This document shows, piece by piece, positions 47,484 to 58,665 of a DNA stretch of 64,000 nucleotides. A program made the position numbers and the translations under genes. How positions within the stretch are numbered: the first letter of the stretch is position 1; every line of letters starts with the position of its first letter. The stretch lies in contig SCFE01000012.1 of NCBI GenBank assembly GCA_004352715.1, positions 2,164,795 through 2,228,794 of the forward strand, given 5' to 3'. Under the pieces are notes generated by a model that saw nothing but the letters and a program-made list of their open reading frames with translations, made no database searches and was not told the origin of the DNA. The stretch comes from Hofstenia miamia (lineage: Eukaryota; Xenacoelomorpha; Acoela).

Positions 47484-47945
47484 GGTATAATACGTTGATG
47501 ACATATTTGCTGTTTGAAGATAAAGAAAATATAGATAGTTTTATGATATTTTTAAATGAATGCCTACCCGAAATACAACTTACAGTAGACGAAGAACAAA
47601 ATCATAACCTAAATTTTCTAGGCGTGACAATAACTGTGAACCATCATTACTGTAAAGCAAAGATGTATTCGCATGCCATCAAATACCACGTTATACATTC
47701 CTTATCAATCTTTTTGTGACCCAAACTACAAGATAAACATATTTACATATCTTCAAATTATGATAACATGATTGAATCGATAACTGATTTATATTATGAT
47801 ATATTAGAAAGAAACTACATCCGCATAAATTGATTAAGAATATTGTTGACCAAGCTCTCACTAAAAATCCATTGAATGTACCCATGTAAATGACGAAGAT
47901 AAACTACCAATATATTGGAAACTACCATATATTGAAGATCATCAA
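47484..47945 (+). pseudogene. Penelope-like reverse-transcriptase fragment
   Basis: 'YVDDIFAV' (RT catalytic box) runs, after a one-base shift, into 'FEDKENIDSFMIFLNECLPE', 'IQLTVDEEQNHNLNFLGVTI', the order seen in Penelope-like elements (..FLN..HPNI.FT.E.E....L.FLDV.I). Further decayed pieces reach 'LPIYWKLPYIEDHQNLFK' just before the gap. Multiple frameshifts; inactive. Confidence 0.65.
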
Positions 47946-47982
47946 AATCTCTTTAAATATATATATATATATATATATATAT

Positions 47983-48197
47983 NNNNNNNNNNNNNNNNNN
48001 NNNNNNNNNNNNNNNNNNNNNNNNNNNNNNNNNNNNNNNNNNNNNNNNNNNNNNNNNNNNNNNNNNNNNNNNNNNNNNNNNNNNNNNNNNNNNNNNNNNN
48101 NNNNNNNNNNNNNNNNNNNNNNNNNNNNNNNNNNNNNNNNNNNNNNNNNNNNNNNNNNNNNNNNNNNNNNNNNNNNNNNNNNNNNNNNNNNNNNNNN
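47983..48197. other. Assembly gap at (TA)n
   Basis: N-run after a TA run (47956-47982). The right edge 'atatataatatatta' is short. The Penelope-like fragment may continue in it. Confidence 0.95.
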
Positions 48198-48757
48198 ATA
48201 TATAATATATTAATGGATACAATGGAAGATATTATTACTTTTTGGCATGAGTCTCATTTGATCATTGTCAATAAGGGTTAATAAGTTAAATTCTCCGTCA
48301 ATAGTCATTGATGAATATAATCTGTAGCCAAAATGAAGGTAAAAATTTAGCCTTTTTAAAAAGTAAGCTATTAACTCACTCACAAATATATAACTTGCAA
48401 GCATCCTAAAAATCGCATCAAATTTCTTAATTTTATTTTTTTACATTTCAAATAGATAAAATTTTCAATATACTTTTTAATCATATTCTAGCTGTTTCAT
48501 GAAATTGAAATTTACAATAGGAAATTTCAGTTTGTTTCAAAAATTCCATTTATTGCTTCAATTCTTACAACAATAATTTTAGTATATATGATGTTGAGGC
48601 CAAGACAGGCACGAGTCAGGCCCCAATTTCAGGTTTTCGGTGCGAAGAAGACCTGAATAATTGTTGCAATTTGCACTGTCCATGTTTATGTCCAATGCCC
48701 TCATTTGTTTATCCTTTTATGTGATTTTATGTTATTTATTGGTTCTTGCGTATTTAG

Positions 48758-48979
48758 GCTTCTATGTATTTAATACTGAAGCTCATGTTGTGGATGTAAG
48801 CGCATTATATTGTTGCAGTGAATCTCCACAGAAATACACTTTTAATAACTTCAACTCAAAAGAACACTTTCGCAAAGTATTTCAATCCACACCCATCACA
48901 TACCCATCTCAGTATCATATTTTCTATCACAATAATACTTGCCAGTGTACTCTTCACAGTGAACCAGTTCTTGGTCAAG
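48758..48979 (+). CDS. EDEM2: EDEM2 exon 7: FNTEAH calcium motif
   Basis: Acceptor gtatttag at 48750-48757. 'GFYVFNTEAHVVDVSALYCC' matches the end of the GH47 domain; the Thr of FNTEAH is the family's calcium ligand. The rest ('FNSKEHFRKVFQSTPITYPS', 'NNTCQCTLHSEPVLGQ') is poorly conserved. The donor is taken at 48980 (gtttgg), which is weak; the frame stays open a further 13 codons, so the exon end is less certain than its start. Confidence 0.85.
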
Positions 48980-51900
48980 GTTTGGTTTTTTACTTTTTGT
49001 TTGTCAGATTTTATTAGTAAGCACATCCTTGGAAGTTTAAAGGTACTCGAATGAGCGTGCTTATAATTTTGGGATTATTTTTCATGTCATGTTTGTGTGG
49101 CTTTTGTTTTTATAATTTATGATTTTATTATTCTCGTGTATATTTTGAATATTTTGTCAGTTTCATTCTCTAAATGAATCATTTCCTCCACATGAAAATG
49201 ATGTGTATTTAGCCGTTTTGAAATGAAGATTCGTATTTTCTAATTTTTTCAAATTTTTTATAAGAAATATTGTTAGAAAAATCAAATTTTGTTGCACTCG
49301 AACGGTGTTGCTGCTTAACACTTTGAGGTTTTTGTGGTACATATATTTTGCATGACTAATCTTATGAAAAAGACCATTTAATATATTCATGAAGTTTCCG
49401 CTAAATTGCTAGTTTCTCCTCAAATTTTTTGTTTCCTGTTTGATAAATCTGATCACTGATTGAGAAAAAAATATAATTAAACCAATGACGTTGTTAAAGG
49501 CGGCATTTGCCTAATATGTGTAAAAAAAAATATATTGATCTTAGTTTCTTGCCATTCATTTTTTGACAATCATTAACGGGCTACCATAAGGACGGCAGTT
49601 ACATATATTTACCACCCTCGACTAGCGTCATAGATGCATTTCAAAAATTAATTTTGATGCTATGGTGCTTCTCACCATCTGCTAAATGCAAATCATACGT
49701 TTTTACTACTAAAGGAGCTTCAGTTTCCGTAAGAGGTCGATTTTAATTTTGCAAAATGCTTAAATTCTATAAAATCCACAATAATTCTATGACACCACAA
49801 CATAATTTCCAGTTTAATCTAACATCAAAATGCTATGAATTCTCTGTCATAGAAATTTATGCAGTGTTTTACATTAGAGAAGTCTTGAAATAGACATCGA
49901 AACGTTTCCTTAGTCCTAACCTAGTTTCATACTTCAAAATTTACTTTTCACTGTAGTATATTATATAGATGTCTTATTTCTTTATTTTGTTTACAATGTT
50001 GTAGTATATATTTTTATGACTAATACAAATATTCATTAATTAATTTTTACATTTTCTATTGGTTGCTTTCATCAATGTTTTAATTGTATGTGATTGAAAT
50101 ATAAAGCAAAATATTGATTGCTTTCATATTTCATGTTGCAGCGAGTTTATTTCTTGAAGAATTCGCCTAAATTATTAGCGTGACAGTTAGTACTTTTTGC
50201 GTCATTTTATATCCAATTTACTTTGTTGGCATTGTCTACATCCTGAAGACGTCAATTCACGCTTACTTGCTATCATGCATCTACGGCTCTAAACTGATGA
50301 CGTAATGTTTTATTTCCGTATAGAGAATTTACATAAATGTCTATGGCAATTTTTTAGAAATTATTTATTAGTAATATATCATTTTAAAATATTTTTGTTT
50401 CAATTAAGGAGACATTGTTTTTCATTAATGGTTTTTGTTCCACTGCCTGTTTATTTTATAGACAAAACAGTAAAGTAACAGCGTTATGAATCTAATTTTG
50501 AAGTTTAAATTCGATTGCATTTCTACAATTTCTACAAATAGCAAATTCAATGAGATTATCAACATAATTGGAAGTAGGTGCACCTGCTAGTGTTTTTGCT
50601 GAACGTATAATGAAAGACACAAAAATGCTTAAAGGTCATTTTGACCTATTGTCGCATTTCTAGTTTCTTTAACTATGTTTTACTATTGGGATGAGCTTGG
50701 CAAGCACGATTTTTTCCAGTCGTACATTTGTTTGTTCTTTACTGCATGCATTTTTTTAATTCGATTGTTTGCACTTGCTTTGATCAAAATCTCAATGTAA
50801 TTTATAGTAAATTTGTTATCAAACAGATTTTAAACATATATCGTTACTATTATCAATCTAGATTATGAAAGCCGTGGAGCCAAATAGACTATTTTTTAGC
50901 ACTTATATTTGTTAAGATTTTTAGGGGTAGTTAGATATGGACTTCAAACTCAATCTTGCATCCGGGAAATTTTTATTATTGCTAAGACTTGCATGCAATT
51001 GTTACTTATAACGGTTGGTAATGATTTATTGGCTATTGAAAACCACAGAAATTGCATTGATCAATTACAGCGCTCAATGTTTTTAATTTTTTACCTGCTT
51101 AACAGAGCATCCAAGCTTTAATCTCACCTGAAAGCTTTAATATACTGAATATTTTATTAAAATTCTATGAGTTTAAACGTGCCCATACGTGGGCCTCAGC
51201 CTTTAAGCGGACATTAAGAATTTAGGCAGTTAAATAGATTCGAATTATTAATGGGAATTGCTACACTAAATTGCGCATTATATATCTTACAAACTGGTCT
51301 TTCTTGGCATAGCCCGTAGAGTGAGATACGGAAAAATTTTAAGACTACATGGTGAGGATCAGGCATAATATACACTGAATTCATGTTTTTTGACCAACTG
51401 AATTGTTATCATCTGATTAAGCGTTTTTTTCAACACGATTTTTTCTGAGAAAATTTTGACATCCCATGATAAGTATATGAAATGTATCGTCGCATGCTGA
51501 AATAATATCTTTGCTTTTATCAGCTAGTAGTAGTAGTATGAGTTTTTGGATCGTTTTTTAGAATAACAATAAAAACTAAAAATCAAAGCCAATGAAAAGA
51601 AAATATTCAAAATAGGAGACGACTGCACATCAGCCAATTTCTGTAGGCTACCTCTCATCTGCAGACTGCCGTTTTAATTTCAACTTTTTACGCATGTGGG
51701 AATGCAACGAGGGGGTAGGTTCGTAGCAGTGGTAAATAACATTAAGGTCAAAATTTTCCCGCTTCTTTTGTGCTGCAATCGGGTGTAAATCACGAAATAT
51801 TCTCTTGCATCTATAATTCTATTGTGAGCATATTTGTTTTTTCGATGTACGGTATATTTCTTATTTTTTACGAGTTTTTTTAAGATAAAGAAAGTAAGAG

Positions 51901-52609
51901 TTTTTTATTTATTAGCTTCTTTAAATTTCCATGTGAAGAGGGGTGGGTGGTTTATTCTTTCAATAATTTGATCACTAATGCTATAAGTTCTGTGAGAAAG
52001 ATGTATTTTGATCCCCATCAATCTTTATTATATTACTAAAGTTACTTGAAAAGAATGGAAACAATAGCAATGTTTTGTTATATTCAAGGATAACATTTAT
52101 ATAAATTGTACAAAATACGAGCACTTAAACATTTAGTAAAAAAATCAATTTGTGCATTAAGACGTCCGCACATATTCGAAGCAAATTCTTTTTTTAAATT
52201 ATTTGCTATAAAAATCTATCGCAGAACGATGCCATTTTTAGACCCGGATCCAAACTAATTGATTCAAACATTTCATTCATTGATTAATTTTTGCATAATC
52301 TAACTTTAAAATTTCACTCTGATGGTACTATTTGTTTGTTGGCATGTTTTCTATGGTCGTAATGCAATTAGTATACTGATGGCTTCTGAAGAAAGTTTTG
52401 CTTTGAGTTGTTGCTTGGAATAAGTACATGGGCGCCGAACCTGTGTGTGCATTGCGACCTATGATTGTCAAGTCAGAAAAATAATTTTGCTAAAAAGTTA
52501 ATTACACTACTAATATTTCCATCAAAAATAATCTCGTCTCTATGGAAATAACTACACTATTTTTTGTTTTGGAAAGTAAAAGTTTTTAATTTGATAAATT
52601 TTCTTGTAG
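48980..52609 (+). other. Putative EDEM2 intron 7
   Basis: No clear additional exon. An open stretch at 50925-51121 follows an acceptor in the right phase but shows no EDEM2 similarity. The remainder is AT-rich with no recognised element. Confidence 0.5.
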
Positions 52610-52788
52610 AAATCAGTGCTATTCCACTTTGCAATTTTTCCTTTCTAATTAATATGAAACATATTGAAAAATTTTATATTCTATCACTTTTAGATGATGT
52701 TCTATCATTTGATATTGAAAAGAATTCTTGTGGTTCTCTGGAATACTTCAGCAGTTATCTTGTTGGAGGAAACTTTGTCATCGATTAA
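52610..52788 (+). CDS. EDEM2: Candidate EDEM2 terminal exon
   Basis: Good acceptor (aaattttcttgtag, AG at 52608-52609). Phase 1 entry gives Glu from g+aa and 58 open codons to TAA. 'IPLCNFSFLINMKHIEKF' can be aligned with the EDEM2 tail pattern 'LLxCPxxxFxxxLxxxGxxF'. Its Cys would match human Cys558, which I recall as the residue disulfide-bonded to TXNDC11. The further 40 residues have no counterpart in human EDEM2, so the match is suggestive only. Confidence 0.5.
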
Positions 52789-52912
52789 TAGGTGCTTTCA
52801 AATTTTATCAATTAGTTTTGTGATTTATTTATAATGATATAGGAAGTACAAAATTGTAGAAGTTCTCTTGGGGTTTTAAGCTCCTAACTAAATTCAGGTT
52901 TTTGGAACAATG

Positions 52913-52918
52913 AATAAA
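52913..52918 (+). promoter_or_regulatory. Candidate EDEM2 polyadenylation signal
   Basis: AATAAA 125 bp after the TAA of the candidate last exon. Plausible spacing, but such hexamers are frequent here. Confidence 0.35.
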
Positions 52919-53159
52919 TATATAAGAACAGTTTGTTAAGTTTTTATTTATGTTTAATAAATACAACATAATGTAATGGAAAGTTAACAATTGAAAATTA
53001 GACTTAAAATATTTTTGTTTGATAATTGTAAGTAAAAACATGCGGAAAAAAGGTTAATAGTTTTTTTCACTTAAAATTTAAGGAAATGAGAAATAGAAAA
53101 ACAAATGCTGAAAAAATAAAAAAATATTCTATAAAGATGAAACCATTACAAATAAAGAA

Positions 53160-54850
53160 ATCTGCAATACTCCACCATCTTTATATTTTGCCTTGCAACT
53201 AAATATGAAATCGATGCATTGCTTAAAAAACAAATCCAGCGGACCCTCTCTAATACTAATTTGGTTCCTAAAACTCACAGCCGACTTAATAGCTGAGCTA
53301 ATGTGTTACATCTTAAATGGATGGATAAGACATTCTTTTTTTCCAGACGAATTAAAATTGGCAAATATAACGTCACTATTTAAAGAAGACGATCCCGAAA
53401 AATGTATAAATTATAGACCCATTTCAATCACCTCTCCAATCAGCAAAGTATTTGAACGAATTTTTTAATCAAATTAATTAGCATCTTCGCAAACATGATC
53501 TTTACTCCAAAACACAACATGATTTTCGTAAAGGTATTTCTACCAGCGTACCTTAATACAAGCCATTGAAAAATGCAAAAATGTGGTAGATGATAATGAA
53601 TACTCAGCAGGAGCTTGCTTAGATCTCTCTAAAGCATTCGATTCGATTGATCATAGTATATTACTACAAAAACTTAAGTATCTAGGTTTTCTTAATGTAA
53701 TGCCAGTGTACGTCTCATTTCTAGTTTTTTGCATAATCGTATTCAACGAGTAAAGCGTAATGAATCTTTTTCAGATTTGGTTTGTACTAAAATTGAGGCC
53801 CACAGTGAACAATCTTGGGTCCCTTACTATTTAATATTTAGATACATGATTTTTCAGAATTATTAACATTTGACGTTATGCAATATGCAGATGATGCAAT
53901 ATTTTATAATAAATGTCCAGAAAAGGCCAATCACTCTCTCGAAAAATATTGTACTTCTCTCACTACACATTTTGCTTCTTTAATACTAAAAGTGAATCCT
54001 TTAAAAACTCAATTTTACATTTTTAAGTCAAATTCTGCATCTACTGATACTTCACAATATAAATTTAATTTTAGCGGCGTTCGTATCATGCAATTTGAAT
54101 CTTTTAAGTACCTAGAAATTATTTTTTATTCCCATTTAAATTTTGAAAAGCAACTAAATCATGTTATAAGAAAAATGGCCATATCGATTAAAGCAATTAA
54201 CTTAATGTCTCAAAAACTTTCAACTAATCCAAAAATTCATACTCTAGTATTTCAATTATGCCAATATATTCTATACAGATATAAACCAAAAATTTCTCAA
54301 AATATTAATAATCAGCTTTAATTAGAAAAATTTCAAACTTATTTCTACACCCACAATGTTATATTTATATAAATGTCCTAAAGACATTCTTCAAAATAAT
54401 TAATAATACTTTCCTATACCTCAAAATTGACTTTCTTCCCCTAAAAATAATTAATAAACAAAACAAAAGAACGAATTTAATTTAACAAATAAGGTATAAG
54501 ACGCGAATAATGAAGAACTCATTTCTAAACACAGCTATAAATATATGGAATTAATTACCAAAATATATCAAACAAATAAATAGATTAAAAAAACGTTCCG
54601 ATTGATATTAAAAATACTTTTACACATATGGTATAAAAAGACTGAAATGGCAAGGTTATAAATTTTACAATCCTGATTACTCTATAAATAGAAACTAACA
54701 TGACCATAACTTAAGTTAATTATCATTATTTGTACACATTTCTTGTTTTGCTTTATTATATTTTGTTTGTATTTCCTTTCCTGACGCTTTCAGAATATTA
54801 TCAGTATTCTTTTTTGTTCAACAATTTCTGAATATAGAAGGCTATACGAA
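53160..54850 (+). pseudogene. Decayed jockey/CR1-type LINE reverse transcriptase
   Basis: The frame 53193-53465 contains 'FFPDELKLANITSLFKEDDP' and 'NYRPISITSPISKVFERIF', the N-terminal RT blocks. After frameshifts come 'CLDLSKAFDSIDHSILLQKL' (fingers/palm) and, in the open frame 53878-54318, 'VMQYADDAIFY' with the catalytic YADD, then 'LKVNPLKTQFYIF'. The order is correct for a non-LTR reverse transcriptase, but at least three frame breaks separate the parts and no endonuclease is attached. The decayed 3' tail runs to about 54850. Confidence 0.85.
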
Positions 54851-55584
54851 TATGGAATTATAAGATGAAGAACTGGCCACGCTATCTAAGAACAGTAATT
54901 AATTATAATATAAAATATAATGTTACTGCTTATCATTAAGTTAACAGTTGGGCGCTACTATTTTTACCTAATACAGCCCAATTTTTTAACTAACCTACTC
55001 AAAATTCTGACTGGAAAAAGCAGTCAATAGAGTTTGAGAAGCTGATTTATGTCAATCATTGCAATGACTAAAGTGACAAACAGAATGTTTGGAACATTTT
55101 CAAGCAGAAAATTTCAATTTTTACAAAAAAGCTTTTTCAAGAGTGAGAAACTTTTCAATAGAACGTGTTGTGATCGTGCATGATTGGATTTGGGCAAACG
55201 TTGTAGAACAAATGTCTTTTCTTGTCCAACATGTCTCGCTCGCGAATATTGTCTGGATGTCATTGTATGCCTGCATGATATGTTTTAAAGATTCTACTTG
55301 TTCCATGACTAAGCAGAGCCCAGTGTACAAAGCAGCAACAGTTGTATTGCATTATTGAAATAACAGCCTCCAATTTAAATGTCGTTTCTAGGAATGACAA
55401 ATTGTGACTTTATTCCGAAAACACAACGATTTTGACATTCTATTGGCCGTTATGAGCTAATGAAAATGGTCAATAACTTCTACGGTGGTTGCTTTCTTAT
55501 GACTTAAAATCAATTTATATTTTATTGCTACGAATCATTGATACATTATTATATACAACGAAGCATGAAGATTTACACAATGCA
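54851..55584. other. AT-rich intergenic sequence
   Basis: No gene supported. Confidence 0.4.
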
Positions 55585-56095
55585 TTGGAAGAAGCTATCT
55601 TATATTTAGATGGGAATAAAATGAACCTAAATATTGAAAAAAATTATAATATTAAACAAATCAGATGATAAAAAACTAAGTTTCAAGTAAGTAATAAAGT
55701 CAATTAAGAAAAGACAACTATATACACTAGGCATTATTTTTGATACACTTGAAAGAATGTTGAATTTGAGTTTAAGTATCTTCTGTGAAAATATTAATCA
55801 AGAAAAATCCTAGGAATTTNNNNNNNNNNNNNNNNNNNNNTTGGAAGAAGCTATCTTATATTTAGATGGGAATAAAATGAACCTAAATATTGAAAAAAAT
55901 TATAATATTAAACAAATCAGATGATAAAAAACTAAGTTTCAAGTAAGTAATAAAGTCAATTAAGAAAAGACAACTATATACACTAGGCATTATTTTTGAT
56001 ACACTTGAAAGAATGTTGAATTTGAGTTTAAGTATCTTCTGTGAAAATATTAATCAAGAAAAATCCTAGGAATTTCTAATAGTCTCATTAGCCTA
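55561..56095 (+). pseudogene. Reverse-transcriptase scrap, falsely duplicated
   Basis: 'LHNALEEAILYLDGNKMNLN' followed by IEK, and later 'LGIIFDT', are typical of the region after the catalytic box of LINE reverse transcriptases (KMNLNIEKT..., YLGI.FD). The 235 bp at 55585-55819 recur identically at 55841-56075 across a 21-N gap, so there is probably only one copy in the genome. Confidence 0.6.
55820..55840. other. Short assembly gap between identical flanks
   Basis: 21 N between two identical 235-bp sequences; likely an unmerged contig overlap. Confidence 0.9.
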
Positions 56096-57600
56096 TTGAC
56101 AAGAACTAATATCATTTAAATATTATTTCAATATTCAATCAAAAGAACTTTCGTCAAAACTACATATGAAGACCAAATTCTAAAGAAAAAAATTACAAAA
56201 TGATAAATTGGTCAATGTCTTGCTTTAATACTTGTAGCTAGTAGTAGTCAGGGAGCCACTTTTGCACAATATTGAATGTGTAGTAGAATTCACTATTTTC
56301 GGTCGCTTGAAAGATTTGTATTCCCAAGTTCAAAATTATCTGTAATTATGAATATTTTAAGCAATGGGCCTTCACTGTTTATTCAAATGTACGTTATTTG
56401 AATATTATCATATTCAGCAGCTCTAAAATTTTAAGTATTAATTACGTTATGTTATTTTATAGGATAAATAATGAGGCAGAATTAATAAGAAAACTTTCTG
56501 GAAAAAACATTGAATTTAATTGATTGAATTTTGTAGATGAACGTATATTGTATTTTTACTTTTGGTTAATCTTGAAATTTGACTGTGTATCAACTTATTT
56601 TTTAAGGTAGTTTTTACATTTGAGTTACCCTAATGGCAGAAATAGAATTTAATTTTCAGATCCACTATACGAATGATTGAAACACTTTCGTAAATTGTTG
56701 AGCTATCGAAGGTCACATGTGAACCTAAATTGGTGTGACCATCTATTTTAGCAAATTTGTTTCAATTGTTATGTGTATATATTTACCTTTCATTAGCTTT
56801 ATATGATTTTTAAACGAAAATTTTTAATGTTTGAATAATTTTAAAATGTTTCTTGTTAATTTTAGAGTTTTTAATCCGCTACGTTTAGTATTAGTTATTA
56901 AGGAAAGTTGACTTGGTAACAATAAATTTTGTAATGCAAGTAGCCTAGTGTATAAATCAAATTCCATAAATATTGCTTGAACATTTAAAATTGCTTAATA
57001 TGTCATGGATTTTTAATTTAATAATTTATTTCAAAGAACGTACAATTACGAATCTAAACATAAAACATCTGCTGTTGTATGGGTAACATCAACTCTTTAT
57101 TATATCTATCAATTTTCAAATTTACTGGGTTATTATTTTTTAATAATACAAAATTGAAACTACAATGATATTTTTAATAATAAGTTATATTTACACAAAT
57201 TATTTTCGTTTAATTCACTTTTAAAAATTGAGAATTTTTACTTAGAAATAGGTGTTATTTCAATTGTTTGAAAAGATAGTATAGAGGAAAAAGAATTGTT
57301 TGTTGACAACACATTGTGCAAGATTCATAAAAAGGCCTATACATATTTATTGCAAATATATTTAAGTTTCTTATTTATAAATTGACTGCAGTGTTCAGCA
57401 ACCACAACTTTTTCAGCCATGACATATTTTTATATGACTTTGAATTACATACACAACGACGAGAATCTCACATGCTCAATAAACTACCGGAGAATAGATG
57501 TACTTACATTTATCACATGTTAAGTGCATAAATATCAAATAAGTTAGCAAAGGAAGGAATTCTGAAAAATGGGCATTTGATTAATATTCGCTTCAAGTTA
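56096..57600. other. AT-rich intergenic sequence
   Basis: No gene or structured repeat supported. Confidence 0.4.
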
Positions 57601-57609
57601 CATATGCTG

Positions 57610-58025
57610 TTTAGAGAATGACATCGGGTACCCAATTTGGGTCGGGTGAGTTCGGGTACTATCAACAAAGATAGGTTTTTTGATCAAAAAGAAATATTTA
57701 AGACGTTAAGTACTGCCAATCACTCGATGTGCTCTTAGCCAAAGATGGAAGCGGGTTGCTCTTTTGCCCGCACCCGTGCGGGTACTGTACAGTGCGGTTA
57801 CTGAATTTCAAATGCGACGCGGGTTGTGGTGCGGGTGGACATTTTTGTTTTGTTTATGTGTCATAATAAACTAATATGACATTAATTATGCTACGAAATC
57901 TATATAATATCATACATTTAAGCAAAAAAGTCAATTCGGTTATTAACATTTTTTGGCTTATTCCACAGGCATCATTTAGAAAATACTGGGTGTGTTGCGG
58001 GTGTGGGTGAATTTTTCTAGTAGAC
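57610..58025. repeat. hAT-like repeat with 'gcgggt' motifs
   Basis: Repeated 'gggtac', 'tgggtcgggtg', 'cccgcacccgtgcgggtac', 'gacgcgggttgtgg' and 'gttgcgggtgtggg' form clustered subterminal-type motifs. A related string ('acccgaccctaccag') occurs near 46172. Consistent with a non-autonomous hAT family; ends not resolved. Confidence 0.5.
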
Positions 58026-58037
58026 ATGCGGCCCCAC

Positions 58038-58220
58038 TTACACAGAGCCAGTTTCCTTGAAACGAGTGACGGTGTCTCGGATTGTCCTTTCACTTGGCAC
58101 CTCACACCCATCACGTGCAAGGTGTCTTCTTAAGAGGGTCACAGATTGCAGTTGAGCCATCAATAAAACAATCTGAATTCTTTCGTCAACGCTGAGCATT
58201 TTCAAAGCTGTCGCAATCAA
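58038..58220 (-). pseudogene. Mariner-type transposase N-terminal remnant
   Basis: On the minus strand, 'MLSVDERIQIVLLMAQLQSV' and 'TIRDTVTRFKETGSV' line up with the start of the transposase at 13397 ('MLSTEERIFIVLQMAELKSV', 'TISSIFNKFKTTGSV'). Only the first DNA-binding domain remains, truncated near 58030, next to the hAT-like repeat. Confidence 0.75.
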
Positions 58221-58665
58221 AAGAAATGACTCAGTGAATTAACCAGAGAACTTAACGAATTTAAAATTAAATTCTCTCTTTAATGTCATGTAGCCACCAC
58301 CAGTCCCCACCAGTGGACCACTGGTGGAGAAGTAGTGCCAGTAGTAGCCATTGCAGCCACTCATAGCGTCCTTCAACCCTTTGTTAGGCTGGTGTTGGTT
58401 TAAACTGCAATGTTTAAACTATTTATCTACATAACAGTTTGCTATTGCAGTTTGATGCCAAAATCCTGCTTTTGCTATCAGTGGGCCACCAAATTTACCA
58501 TTTCTTGATATAGACATCTTTTAAATCAGAAAGTAGTTTCAAAATTTAATATAATGTTTCCACAATAAAATAATTGAAGAAATGTTAAGGCAAAGAAGAA
58601 ATAAGAGCAAAATACAGTTAAGGAAGAAATATTGCAGAAATTTTTCATGAAACTTTCTACGCCCC

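Larger units (their letters stand above)
44501..48757 (+). other. EDEM2 intron 6
   Basis: Contains two (TA)n gaps (44746-44850, 47983-48197), a low-complexity 'tcccg/ttccg' repeat near 45440-45660, the antisense secreted-type frame (46582-47008) and a Penelope-like fragment (47484-47945). Confidence 0.75.
30329..52788 (+). other. EDEM2: EDEM2 gene locus, eight coding exons
   Basis: EDEM2 is a glycoside hydrolase family 47 protein of the ER lumen that starts mannose trimming of misfolded glycoproteins for ER-associated degradation. Exons at 30329-30510, 33988-34189, 34374-34698, 41013-41195, 43684-43916, 44245-44500, 48758-48979 and 52610-52788 join in phase to 1782 nt, 593 residues (human EDEM2 is 578). 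Catalytic acids by family alignment are E108 ('[12 protein letters not shown]'), D251 ('GIDSYFEYLVKG') and E365 ('RPELVES'); calcium-binding T467 is in 'FNTEAH'. All are present, so an active mannosidase is expected. The introns contain CR1, Tc1, hAT and Penelope-like debris. Only the last exon is tentative. Confidence 0.92.

Noticed and set aside
50925-51121. Alternative EDEM2 last exon
   Set aside because: Acceptor and phase fit and the frame ends in a stop, but no residue pattern resembles the EDEM2 tail, while the exon at 52610 has a plausible match.
58307-58327. 21-bp odd palindrome (ccaccagtgg-a-ccactggtgg)
   Set aside because: Isolated, short, with no flanking element ends or known regulatory match.
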